Assembly: GCF_013387495.1 (NCBI RefSeq)
Contig: NZ_JABZEE010000035.1
Span: forward strand, 1 to 64,000
Direction of reading: 5' to 3'
From: Streptomyces sp. PKU-EA00015
GTDB taxonomy: Bacteria > Actinomycetota > Actinomycetes > Streptomycetales > Streptomycetaceae
Length of the DNA stretch: 64,000 nt
How positions within the stretch are numbered: the first letter of the stretch is position 1; the number at the start of each line of letters is the position of its first letter. Under the pieces are notes generated by a model. That model worked only from the letters and a program-made list of their open reading frames with translations. It was not told the origin of the DNA and did not search any database. Made by a program: the position numbers and the translations under genes. Shown here one piece after another: positions 52,362 to 60,026 of the stretch.

Positions 52362-55300
52362 TCAGCCGCGCGGCTTCTCGCGCATCTCGTACGTCGCGAT
52401 GACGTCGTCGACCTTGATGTCGTTGAAGTTTCCGAGGTTGATACCGCCCTCGAAGCCTTCGCGGATCTCGGTGACGTCGTCCTTGAAGCGACGCAGGCCC
52501 TCGATGTTGAGGTTCTCCGCGATGACCTTGCCGTCGCGGATGAGCCGGGCCTTGGTGTTGCGCTTGACCTCGCCGGAGCGGATGAGCACACCCGCGATGT
52601 TGCCCAGCTTGGACGAGCGGAAGACCTCGCGGATCTCCGCCGTACCGAGCTCGACCTCTTCGTACTCCGGCTTGAGCATGCCCTTGAGGGCCGCCTCGAT
52701 CTCCTCGATGGCCTGGTAGATCACCGAGTAGTACCGGACGTCGACGCCCTCGCGCTCCGCCATCTGCGAGGCACGGCCGGCCGCGCGGACGTTGAAGCCG
52801 ATGACGATGGCGTCGGAGCCCATCGCCAGGTCGATGTCCGACTCGGTGACCGCACCCACGCCGCGGTGCAGCACGCGGATGTCGACCTCTTCGCCGACGT
52901 CGAGCTGGAGCAGGGAGGACTCGAGAGCCTCCACCGAACCGGACGCGTCGCCCTTGATGATGAGGTTGAGCTGCTGGACCTCGCCCGCCTTGAGTACCTT
53001 GTCGAGGTCCTCGAGGGACACCCGGCGGGTGCGCTTGGCGAACGCGGCGTTGCGCTCACGGGCGGCACGCTTCTCGGCGATCTGACGGGCCGTGCGGTCC
53101 TCGTCGACGACCAGGAAGTTGTCGCCGGCGCCCGGGACGTTGGTGAGACCGAGCACGAGGACGGGGGTCGAGGGACCCGCCTCCTCCACGTTCTCGCCCT
53201 TGTCGTCGAGCATCGCGCGGACACGGCCGTACGCGTCACCGGCGACCATCGTGTCGCCGACACGCAACGTGCCTCGCTGGACCAGGACGGTCGCGACGGC
53301 GCCGCGGCCCTTGTCCAGGTGGGCCTCGATCGCGATGCCCTGCGCGTCCTGGACGGGGTTGGCCCGCAGGTCGAGCGAGGCGTCCGCGGTGAGGACCACG
53401 GCCTCCAGCAGGGAGTCGATGTGCAGACCCTGCTTGGCGGAGATGTCGACGAACATGGTGTCGCCGCCGTACTCCTCGGCCACCAGACCGAACTCGGTGA
53501 GCTGGCCGCGCACCTTCGTCGGGTCCGCGCCCTCGACGTCGATCTTGTTGACCGCGACCACGATCGGCACGTCGGCCGCCTTGGCGTGGTTCAGCGCCTC
53601 GATCGTCTGGGGCATCACACCGTCGTTGGCCGCGACCACGAGGATCGCGATGTCGGTGGACTTCGCACCACGGGCACGCATGGCGGTGAACGCCTCGTGA
53701 CCCGGGGTGTCGATGAAGGTGATCGCACGCTCTTCGCCGTTGACCTCGGTGGCGACCTGGTACGCACCGATGTGCTGCGTGATACCGCCGGCCTCGCCCG
53801 CAACGACGTTCGTCTTGCGGATCGCGTCCAGCAGTCGGGTCTTGCCGTGGTCGACGTGACCCATGACGGTCACCACCGGCGGACGCGAGACCAGAGCCTC
53901 GTCGCCGCCCTCGTCCTCGCCGAACTCGATGTCGAAGGACTCGAGCAGCTCACGGTCCTCCTCCTCCGGGCTGACGATCTGAACGGTGTAGTTCATCTCG
54001 TCACCGAGGAGCTGCAGCGTCTCGTCGGAGACGGACTGCGTGGCCGTGACCATCTCGCCGAGGTTCATCATGACCGCGACGAGCGACGCCGGGTTGGCGT
54101 TGATCTTCTCCGCGAAGTCGGTGAGCGACGCACCGCGCGACAGGCGAATGGCCTCGCCGTTGCCGCGAGGCAGCATCACACCGCCGACCGACGGGGCCTG
54201 CATGGCCTCGTACTCCTGGCGCCTCTGCCGCTTCGACTTGCGGCCACGGCGCGCCGGGCCGCCGGGACGGCCGAAGGCGCCCTGCGTGCCACCACGGCCG
54301 CCGGGACCGCCCGGACGTCCGCCGAAGCCGGGACGACCGCCGCCGAAGCCGCCGCCACCACCGGGGCCGCCGCCACCGGGACGACCGGCGAAACCGCCGC
54401 CGCCACCGGGACGACCGCCGCCACCGCCGCCACCGGGACGGCCGGCGAAGCCGCCGCCTGCCGGACGGCCGGCGCCGCCGGGACGACCGGCACCGCCGGG
54501 ACCACGACCGCCGCCGCCGCCACCGCCGGGGCCGGGACGCGGGCCGGCAGCGGGACGCTGCGGCATCATGCCCGGGTTGGGACGGTTGCCGGCAGGGCCG
54601 CCGCCGGGGCGGGGAGCCTGCGGACGCGGCATGCCGCCCGGAGTGGGACGGGCACCGCCCTGGCCCTGCGGACGCGGAGCGCCGCCGGGGCCACCCTGCG
54701 GACGCGGAGCGCCCGGAACGGCACCGCCGCCAGGACGCGGGGCACCACCCGGACGGGGCGCCTGCGGGCGCGCCATGCCGGTGGAGCCACCGGAGGTGAA
54801 GGGGTTGTTGCCCGGACGGGGACCGGCCGGACGGGCACCCGGTCGCGTCCCGCCGGCGCCGCCGGCCGGACGTGCCGGACGCTCGCCGCCGCGGCCGCCG
54901 TCACGCTGGCCGCCGGCCGGAGCCGGGCGGGCAGGACGGGGCCCGGGGGTCGCACCCGTGGGGCGCGGGGCCTGCGGGGTGCTGGGCTGTGCCGGGGCCG
55001 GAGCCGAGAACTCGGCAGCGGGCACCGGAGCCGCCGGAGCGGGCTTGGCCGGTGCGGGCTTGGGACCCGGAGTCGGACGCGGGCCCGGGGTCGGGGCCGC
55101 GGAGGGGGTGCTGCTCGCCGGTGCCGCCTTGGGGGCCGGGGCGCCGGGCCTCGGGGCAGCGGGACGTGCCGCCTGCGCCGGGGATGGCGCGGCGGGCTTG
55201 GCCGGCGACGCCTTGCGGGGCGCGCCGGGCTTGGCTGCGGTCTTGCCGGCGTTGCCACCGGGCCCCTGCAGCGCGTCAGTCAGTTTGCGTACAACCGGCG

Positions 55301-55418
55301 CCTCGATCGTCGAGGACGCCGAACGGACGAATTCACCGAGTTCTTGGAGCTTGGCCATGACGACCTTGCTCTCCACGCCGAACTCCTTGGCGAGTTCGTA
55401 TACCCGGACCTTAGCCAC
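52362..55418 (-). CDS. infB: Translation initiation factor IF-2
   Basis: IF-2 is the GTPase that brings initiator tRNA to the 30S subunit. The 1018-aa protein has a small N-terminal domain (AKVRVYELAKEFGVE). About 380 residues of Pro/Ala/Gly-rich low-complexity sequence with many GRPGGG-type repeats follow, typical of Streptomyces IF-2. The G domain comes next (G1 GHVDHGK at 520-526, DTPGHE, NKID), then beta-barrel and C-domains. The GTG at 55416-55418 starts it. The long repeat region makes the encoded N-terminus recombination-prone but shows no frameshift. Confidence 0.97.
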   Translation of the reverse strand: MAKVRVYELAKEFGVESKVVMAKLQELGEFVRSASSTIEAPVVRKLTDALQGPGGNAGKTAAKPGAPRKASPAKPAAPSPAQAARPAAPRPGAPAPKAAPASSTPSAAPTPGPRPTPGPKPAPAKPAPAAPVPAAEFSAPAPAQPSTPQAPRPTGATPGPRPARPAPAGGQRDGGRGGERPARPAGGAGGTRPGARPAGPRPGNNPFTSGGSTGMARPQAPRPGGAPRPGGGAVPGAPRPQGGPGGAPRPQGQGGARPTPGGMPRPQAPRPGGGPAGNRPNPGMMPQRPAAGPRPGPGGGGGGGRGPGGAGRPGGAGRPAGGGFAGRPGGGGGGGRPGGGGGFAGRPGGGGPGGGGGFGGGRPGFGGRPGGPGGRGGTQGAFGRPGGPARRGRKSKRQRRQEYEAMQAPSVGGVMLPRGNGEAIRLSRGASLTDFAEKINANPASLVAVMMNLGEMVTATQSVSDETLQLLGDEMNYTVQIVSPEEEDRELLESFDIEFGEDEGGDEALVSRPPVVTVMGHVDHGKTRLLDAIRKTNVVAGEAGGITQHIGAYQVATEVNGEERAITFIDTPGHEAFTAMRARGAKSTDIAILVVAANDGVMPQTIEALNHAKAADVPIVVAVNKIDVEGADPTKVRGQLTEFGLVAEEYGGDTMFVDISAKQGLHIDSLLEAVVLTADASLDLRANPVQDAQGIAIEAHLDKGRGAVATVLVQRGTLRVGDTMVAGDAYGRVRAMLDDKGENVEEAGPSTPVLVLGLTNVPGAGDNFLVVDEDRTARQIAEKRAARERNAAFAKRTRRVSLEDLDKVLKAGEVQQLNLIIKGDASGSVEALESSLLQLDVGEEVDIRVLHRGVGAVTESDIDLAMGSDAIVIGFNVRAAGRASQMAEREGVDVRYYSVIYQAIEEIEAALKGMLKPEYEEVELGTAEIREVFRSSKLGNIAGVLIRSGEVKRNTKARLIRDGKVIAENLNIEGLRRFKDDVTEIREGFEGGINLGNFNDIKVDDVIATYEMREKPRG

Positions 55419-55566
55419 TTCGCTCCTTTTAGGTCCGGGTTACCGCCGGACCGTCGCTACTTCATGGGCGTACTCATCGCGTACTCATCGAGTGCTCATC
55501 GCAATCTCGACCTACTTCCAACTCGCGAGGTACCTGACCGCACGGTGTTCCGTGCCGTACTTCTTC

Positions 55567-55845
55567 TTACGGTGCTGCCTGCTCGACATACCGCCGGACG
55601 TCGGCGGTCTCCAGCGGTCCCTTGACCCGGAAGGCCCTCGGGAACGCCCGGCGGCGAACCGCCAGGTCGAGACAGACCAAGGCGGGGTGCACGTACGCAC
55701 CCCGGCCGGGCAGCGTACCGCGATCATCGGGGACGCACTCGTCCTCGATCACCACGATGCGCAGCAGATCGGTCTTGGCCGCTCGCTCCCGGCATCCCAC
55801 ACAGGTTCGCTCAGGGCACACGCGGGCATGCGTCCGGCCAGACAC
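55567..55845 (-). CDS. ylxR: YlxR-family RNA-binding protein (DUF448)
   Basis: A 92-aa protein with the YlxR pattern PERTCVGCRERAAKTDLLRIV and GRGAYVHPALVCLDLAVRRRAF. It is a small basic RNA-binding protein encoded between nusA and infB in many bacteria. The GTG at 55843-55845 is the start. It sits 118 nt after nusA and 148 nt before infB on the same strand, consistent with the nusA-ylxR-infB operon. Confidence 0.93.
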   Translation of the reverse strand: MSGRTHARVCPERTCVGCRERAAKTDLLRIVVIEDECVPDDRGTLPGRGAYVHPALVCLDLAVRRRAFPRAFRVKGPLETADVRRYVEQAAP

Positions 55846-55963
55846 GCTTAAGTCTACCTCCCCGCACCGACCTCACCCCTTTGGGGCAAAAATCGAACGG
55901 ATGTTGTCCTGATCCGCGTGACCCCCCGGCTCATGCCAACGGGGCTTCACGCCGATTCATTCC

Positions 55964-56959
55964 TCAGCCCTGGTCGGAGGCGTGCTCCGTGTCGGGGCGG
56001 ATGTCGATGCGCCAGCCGGTCAGGCGCGCGGCGAGGCGGGCGTTCTGCCCTTCCTTGCCGATAGCCAGCGACAGCTGGTAGTCCGGAACGGTGACGCGGG
56101 CGGAGCGGGCGCCGAGGTCGACGACCTCCACCTTGCTCACCCGGGCGGGCGACAGCGCGTTCGCCACCATCTCGGCCGGGTCGTCCGACCAGTCCACGAT
56201 GTCGATCTTCTCGCCGTGCAGCTCGGCCATCACATTGCGCACCCGGCCGCCCATCGGGCCGATGCAGGCGCCCTTGGCGTTCAGACCCGAGCGGGTGGAG
56301 CGGACCGCGATCTTGGTGCGGTGACCGGCCTCGCGGGCGATCGCCGCGATCTCGACGCTGCCGTCGGCGATCTCCGGGACCTCCAGCGCGAACAGCTTCT
56401 TCACCAGGTTGGGGTGGGTGCGCGACAGCGTCACGGACGGGCCGCGCACACCCTTGGCCACCCGGACCACGTAGGTGCGCAGCCGCAGGCCGTGGGTGTA
56501 CTCCTCGCCCGGCACCTGCTCCTGCACCGGAAGGATCGCCTCGAGCTTGTCGTCCAGCTTGACGAGGACGTTCTTCGGGTCCTTGCCCTGCTGCACCTGG
56601 CCCGCGACGACATCGCCCTCACGGCGGGCGTACTCGCCGAAGGTGACGTCGTTCTCCGCGTCCCGCAGCCGCTGCTGGATGACCTGGCGGGCGGTGCTCG
56701 CGGCGATCCGGCCGAAGTCCGACGGGGTGTCGTCGAACTCCTTGGGCTCCTGGCCCTCCTCCAGATCGGACGGGTCCTCCTTCGCCCACACCGTCACATG
56801 GCCGGTGTCCCGGCTGAGCACCACACGGGCGTGCCGGCGGCTGCCCTCGGTGCGGTGGTACGCGATGAGGAGGGCCGATTCGATGGCCTCGACCAGCAGG
56901 TCGAAGGCGATCTCCTTCTCCTGTGCCAAGCCCCTCAGGAGCTTCACGTCGATGTCCAC
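55964..56959 (-). CDS. nusA: Transcription termination/antitermination factor NusA
   Basis: NusA binds RNA polymerase and modulates pausing, termination and antitermination. The 331-aa protein has the N-terminal domain (DIDVKLLRGLAQEKEI), S1 (about residues 105-180) and two KH domains (GPMGGRVRNVMAELHGEKIDIVDWS; SLAIGKEGQNARLAARLTGW). There is no C-terminal acidic repeat domain, as in other actinobacteria. The GTG at 56957-56959 follows GGAGG; the large upstream frame extension belongs to rimP and other genes. It begins 2 nt after the rimP stop. Confidence 0.96.
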   Translation of the reverse strand: MDIDVKLLRGLAQEKEIAFDLLVEAIESALLIAYHRTEGSRRHARVVLSRDTGHVTVWAKEDPSDLEEGQEPKEFDDTPSDFGRIAASTARQVIQQRLRDAENDVTFGEYARREGDVVAGQVQQGKDPKNVLVKLDDKLEAILPVQEQVPGEEYTHGLRLRTYVVRVAKGVRGPSVTLSRTHPNLVKKLFALEVPEIADGSVEIAAIAREAGHRTKIAVRSTRSGLNAKGACIGPMGGRVRNVMAELHGEKIDIVDWSDDPAEMVANALSPARVSKVEVVDLGARSARVTVPDYQLSLAIGKEGQNARLAARLTGWRIDIRPDTEHASDQG

Positions 56960-56961
56960 GG

Positions 56962-57492
56962 CTACGCCTCCTCTTCCTTCTCGTCCTTCACGTCCTGCTT
57001 GTCCTTGCGGCTGAACTCGATCTCGACGCGCGCCTTGGCGATCTCGTCGAACGCGACCCGGCGGGCGGTGGGCTTGCGCCCCTTCACGCCCGGGATCTCG
57101 AGGTCGAGCCCTTCGTCGTCCACGGTGAGGATGCGGGCGACCAGTTCCCCGGCACCCTCTGCCCCTTGGGCGGTCAGCTGCAGCTTGACCAGGCGGCCGG
57201 TGGCGCGCACGTAGTGGCGGTGCTGTGTCAGGGGGCGGTCGGCACCGGGAGAGCTGACTTCGAGGACGTACTCGCCCTCGCCCATCGCGTCCGTCTCGTC
57301 GAGCTTCTCGGAGAGGGAGCGGCTCAGCTCGGCGCAGGCGTCCAGCTCCACGCCGTCGTCGGAGTCGACGATGATCCTCAGTGTGCGGCGCCGGCCGGCC
57401 CGCGAGACCTCGATCTCTTCCAGATCCAGGCCGGCGGCGGTGACGAGCGGCTCCAGCAGCCCGCGCAGCCGCTCGCTCTGGGTGGTGCTCAT
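56962..57492 (-). CDS. rimP: Ribosome maturation factor RimP
   Basis: RimP is needed for maturation of the 30S subunit. The 176-aa protein shows the family pattern LEEIEVSRAGRRRTLRIIVD, CAELSRSLSEKLDE and YVLEVSSPGADRPL and ends in an acidic/Lys-rich tail. The ATG at 57490-57492 starts it. It is the first gene of the nusA operon and is divergent from the lipoprotein gene at 57617; the 124-nt spacer should hold both promoters. Confidence 0.95.
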   Translation of the reverse strand: MSTTQSERLRGLLEPLVTAAGLDLEEIEVSRAGRRRTLRIIVDSDDGVELDACAELSRSLSEKLDETDAMGEGEYVLEVSSPGADRPLTQHRHYVRATGRLVKLQLTAQGAEGAGELVARILTVDDEGLDLEIPGVKGRKPTARRVAFDEIAKARVEIEFSRKDKQDVKDEKEEEA

Positions 57493-57616
57493 CCGGGTGA
57501 CTCCTCGGCCGCGTGTGCTGTTGTGGGATCGTCGCGTGTCGAAGGAAAGGGTATCCGGTCCCGGAGGGTGTTGCCGTCCACGGGCGCCGGACCCACGGGT
57601 ACGCTCGCCTGCGGCG

Positions 57617-58180
57617 ATGATCACCGAGAAGGCCGAGGAGACAGGCGTGGGGCGCACCGGGACGACGCGGCGACGTGCGCTGCTGGCGACGGGTGCGGCC
57701 GCCGCCGCGATGGTGACCGCCTGTTCGGGCGATGCCGCCCAGGAGCGGCCTTCCCGCCCCCGGGCCGCCGATCCGGCACGGGCCGAGAAGGCCCTGCGCC
57801 GGCGGCTCGCGGCCCGGAGCCAGGCGCTGCTGGACGAATACGACGCCGTGATCGCCCGCCATCCCGCGCTCGCCGGGCGGCTGACGCCGCTGCGCGCGGA
57901 CGTGGCCGTGCATGTGGCGGCCCTCGCCGGCGGGAAGCCGGCGCCCGCCGCGCCGGTGTCGCCGTCGCCCTCGGGGAGCGGGTCCGTCGTGGCCGGCGGG
58001 CCGGCCACGGACGATCCCGCCACCGCCCTCAAGTCGCTCGCCGCGGCCGAGCGGCGCACGTCCGACGCGCACACGGCGTCGCTGACGGACGCGGAACCGG
58101 AGCTGGCCCGGCTGCTGGCCTCGGTCGCCGCCGCCGGAGCGGCCCATGCGTACTTGCTGACGAAGGGGGACGCGCGATGA
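57617..58180 (+). CDS. Tat-type lipoprotein, partner of ferritin-like protein
   Basis: A 187-aa protein. The N-terminal region has a twin-arginine motif (TTRRRALLATG) and a lipobox MVTAC, so it should be Tat-exported and lipidated. The mature part is helical and Ala-rich, interrupted by a Pro/Ser linker, and no domain was recognised. Its stop overlaps the DUF4439-type gene by 4 nt (ATGA), so the two products are made together. Confidence 0.8.
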   Translation: MITEKAEETGVGRTGTTRRRALLATGAAAAAMVTACSGDAAQERPSRPRAADPARAEKALRRRLAARSQALLDEYDAVIARHPALAGRLTPLRADVAVHVAALAGGKPAPAAPVSPSPSGSGSVVAGGPATDDPATALKSLAAAERRTSDAHTASLTDAEPELARLLASVAAAGAAHAYLLTKGDAR

Positions 58181-58608
58181 GCACGGTGGACGCCGTACAG
58201 GCCGCGCTCGCGGCGGAGCACGCGGCGGTCTACGGATACGGGGTCGTCGGCGGCCGCATCGACGACGACCGCGCCCACGAGGCCGCCGCCGCCCATGCGG
58301 CGCACCGGGCCCGCCGGGACGCGCTCACGCGCACGGCACGCGACCTCGGCGCGGAACCGGTCGTCGCCGCGGCCGCCTACACCCTGCCCTTCGCCGTGCC
58401 GGACTCCGCGGCGGCGGTCCGGCTCGCGGCCGAACTGGAGGAGCGGGTCGCGGGCGTGTGCTCCGACCTCGTGCGGGCGGCGGACGGACCGCTGCGGCTG
58501 GAGGCCGCGGCGGCACTGCGCGAGGCGGCGGTCCGTGCCGTGCGCTGGCGCGGCAGCGGCGTAGCCTTTCCTGGGCTCGCCGAGCGGGCCGCCGGCCGAA
58601 GCGGCTGA
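58177..58608 (+). CDS. Ferritin-like domain protein (DUF4439-type)
   Basis: A 143-aa, four-helix, Ala-rich protein with the pattern of DUF4439 ferritin-like proteins (VQAALAAEHAAVYGYGVVGGRI, AHRARRDALT). Candidate metal-site residues are Glu14 and His15, plus His39-type residues in helix 2. No signal sequence is visible, so it may stay cytosolic while its coupled partner is exported. Metal binding is not proven by sequence. Confidence 0.75.
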   Translation: MSTVDAVQAALAAEHAAVYGYGVVGGRIDDDRAHEAAAAHAAHRARRDALTRTARDLGAEPVVAAAAYTLPFAVPDSAAAVRLAAELEERVAGVCSDLVRAADGPLRLEAAAALREAAVRAVRWRGSGVAFPGLAERAAGRSG

Positions 58609-58651
58609 CCTCACCTGCAATCGGCTGAACCGGAAAGGGAACGCACCACGT

Positions 58652-59521
58652 ATGGCTCTCGAACCGCCGCAGCGGCTGGTCCGGGCACTCGGGGAGAACG
58701 ACGAGTGGCTCGGGCGCCTGCACCGGACCGCCCGGGAGGCGGTGGACCGGCGGAAGCTGGACGTCGAACGGGTGGTGGTGCCGGGCGGCCGGAGCGGTCT
58801 CGTCCTTCTCGTGCGCCGTTCCGACGGCACGCCCGCCGCGCTGAAGCTGGCCCCGCCCGCCGCCGCGCCGGCACTGGAGCGGGCGGCGCTGGCGCACTGG
58901 AACGGGTGGGGAGCGGTGCGCCTGCTGGACGAGGAGGGGCACGGCCTGCTCATGGAGCGGCTGCAGCCCGATGTCTCCCTGCGGTCCCTGCCCGAGGCGA
59001 AGGCGCTGCTGGAGGCTGCCGGAACGGTTCGGCGGCTGTGGGTCGAGCCACCCGCGGGACACGGTTTCGAGACGGTGGCCGAGCGCACGGAGCGGCAGGC
59101 GGAGGCGATGCGGGCGCGCGCGGCCGACGATCCGCTGGTCGCGGCGGCGCTCGCGGTGCGTGAGGAACTGGCGGCGTCGGCGCCCGAACTCCTGCTGCTC
59201 CACGGCAACTTCCGCCAGGGCAAGGTGCTGGCGGGTGACCGGGCGCCGTGGCTCGCGGTGGGGCCGGAGCCGGTGGTCGGCGAACGCGCCTACGACCTGG
59301 CGCGCCTCGTCCGCGACCGCGTCGAAGACCTGGTGGCCGCGGCCGCGGGCGCGTCGTCGGCCCGTCGCCGGGTGAACAGGCTGGCGGACTCGCTGGAGGT
59401 GGACCGAGACCGGCTGCGGGGCTGGACGCTGTTCCGCGCGGTCGAGTCGGGCACCCGCGCGGTGGCATCGGGCCGCAGGGCGGAGGGCGAGCTGGCGCTG
59501 GAGTTCGCGAGCTGGCTGTAG
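58652..59521 (+). CDS. Aminoglycoside phosphotransferase-like protein lacking catalytic residues
   Basis: A 289-aa member of the aminoglycoside/hydroxyurea phosphotransferase (APH(6)-like) family. The N-lobe Lys65 (ALKL) is kept. The catalytic loop expected as HGDLHxGN reads HGNFRQGK (184-191), so both the catalytic Asp and the Asn are replaced, and the metal-binding Asp of the IDPKP-type segment is Gly204 (VGPEP). Phosphotransfer is therefore unlikely, and it should not be scored as a resistance gene. The start is an ATG after GGAAAGGGA. A small hairpin follows the gene. Confidence 0.85.
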   Translation: MALEPPQRLVRALGENDEWLGRLHRTAREAVDRRKLDVERVVVPGGRSGLVLLVRRSDGTPAALKLAPPAAAPALERAALAHWNGWGAVRLLDEEGHGLLMERLQPDVSLRSLPEAKALLEAAGTVRRLWVEPPAGHGFETVAERTERQAEAMRARAADDPLVAAALAVREELAASAPELLLLHGNFRQGKVLAGDRAPWLAVGPEPVVGERAYDLARLVRDRVEDLVAAAAGASSARRRVNRLADSLEVDRDRLRGWTLFRAVESGTRAVASGRRAEGELALEFASWL

Positions 59522-59554
59522 CGGCGGCTTCCCCCTCCCCGCCCTTCCCCGCAA

Positions 59555-59571
59555 CCGGGGCTCCGCCCCGG
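59555..59571 (+). terminator. Hairpin after the APH-like gene
   Basis: CCGGGG (59555-59560) pairs with CCCCGG (59566-59571) around a 5-nt loop, 34 nt past the stop codon. It is short but very GC-rich. Confidence 0.5.
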
Positions 59572-59644
59572 CCCCGTCACCGCGTTTGGCGCGGTGTCCT
59601 CGGGAGCTCCCGGACGGGCTGATGTCTCGCGCGGCGAAATCCGG

Positions 59645-59990
59645 CCTCGTCGGCGATCGAGGCGGGGGCCGGGGCGAACCCAAAGGGGACGCCGGGGCAC
59701 ATCGAGCCCCGCCCGCGTCAGAGGCGCGGAGCTTGGGACGCAGCCCGGACGGGCGCGCTGCGTCGCACGGAGCCCGACCGCGACAGAGACGCGAGGCTTG
59801 CGGCGCAACCCGAACGGGCGCGCCGCGCACAAGACGCCCCGCCGCCAATCGAGGCACGGGGCCCGCGCAGCCCTAACGGGCGCGCTGCGTCGCAGGGCCC
59901 CCACCGACGGCAGATGCGCAGGCTCACGGCGGCCCAACCGACGCGCCGCGCACAAGACGCCCCGCCGACGATCGAAGCGCGGGGCTCGCG
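59645..59990. repeat. Imperfect tandem intergenic repeat array
   Basis: This forms most of a 505-nt gap (59522-60026). Units of about 62 nt alternate in two versions. The core CGCCGCGCACAAGACGCCCC followed by GCCG occurs exactly at 59821-59844 and 59944-59967 (123 nt apart). ACGGGCGCGCTGCGTCGCA occurs exactly at 59749-59767 and 59876-59894 (127 nt apart). Several units carry a GCCCCG...CGGGGC hairpin. No gene is plausible here, although reading frames stay open because of base composition. Confidence 0.75.
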
Positions 59991-59998
59991 GGGGAGAG

Positions 59999-60019
59999 CC
60001 CGGGGGCAGGGCCCCCGGG
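59999..60019 (-). terminator. Terminator of proS
   Basis: A perfect 9-bp stem (CCCGGGGGC with its complement) and a 3-nt loop, 8 nt past the proS stop on the minus strand, directly next to the repeat array. Confidence 0.8.
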
Positions 60020-60026
60020 ACACGCG

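Noticed and set aside
58652..59521. Functional aminoglycoside resistance gene
   Set aside because: The catalytic Asp and Asn and the metal-binding Asp are missing, so resistance activity is not supported.
59645..59990. Possible CRISPR array
   Set aside because: The units are imperfect, the spacers between repeated words are themselves related, and no cas gene is near. It is a tandem/dispersed repeat instead.
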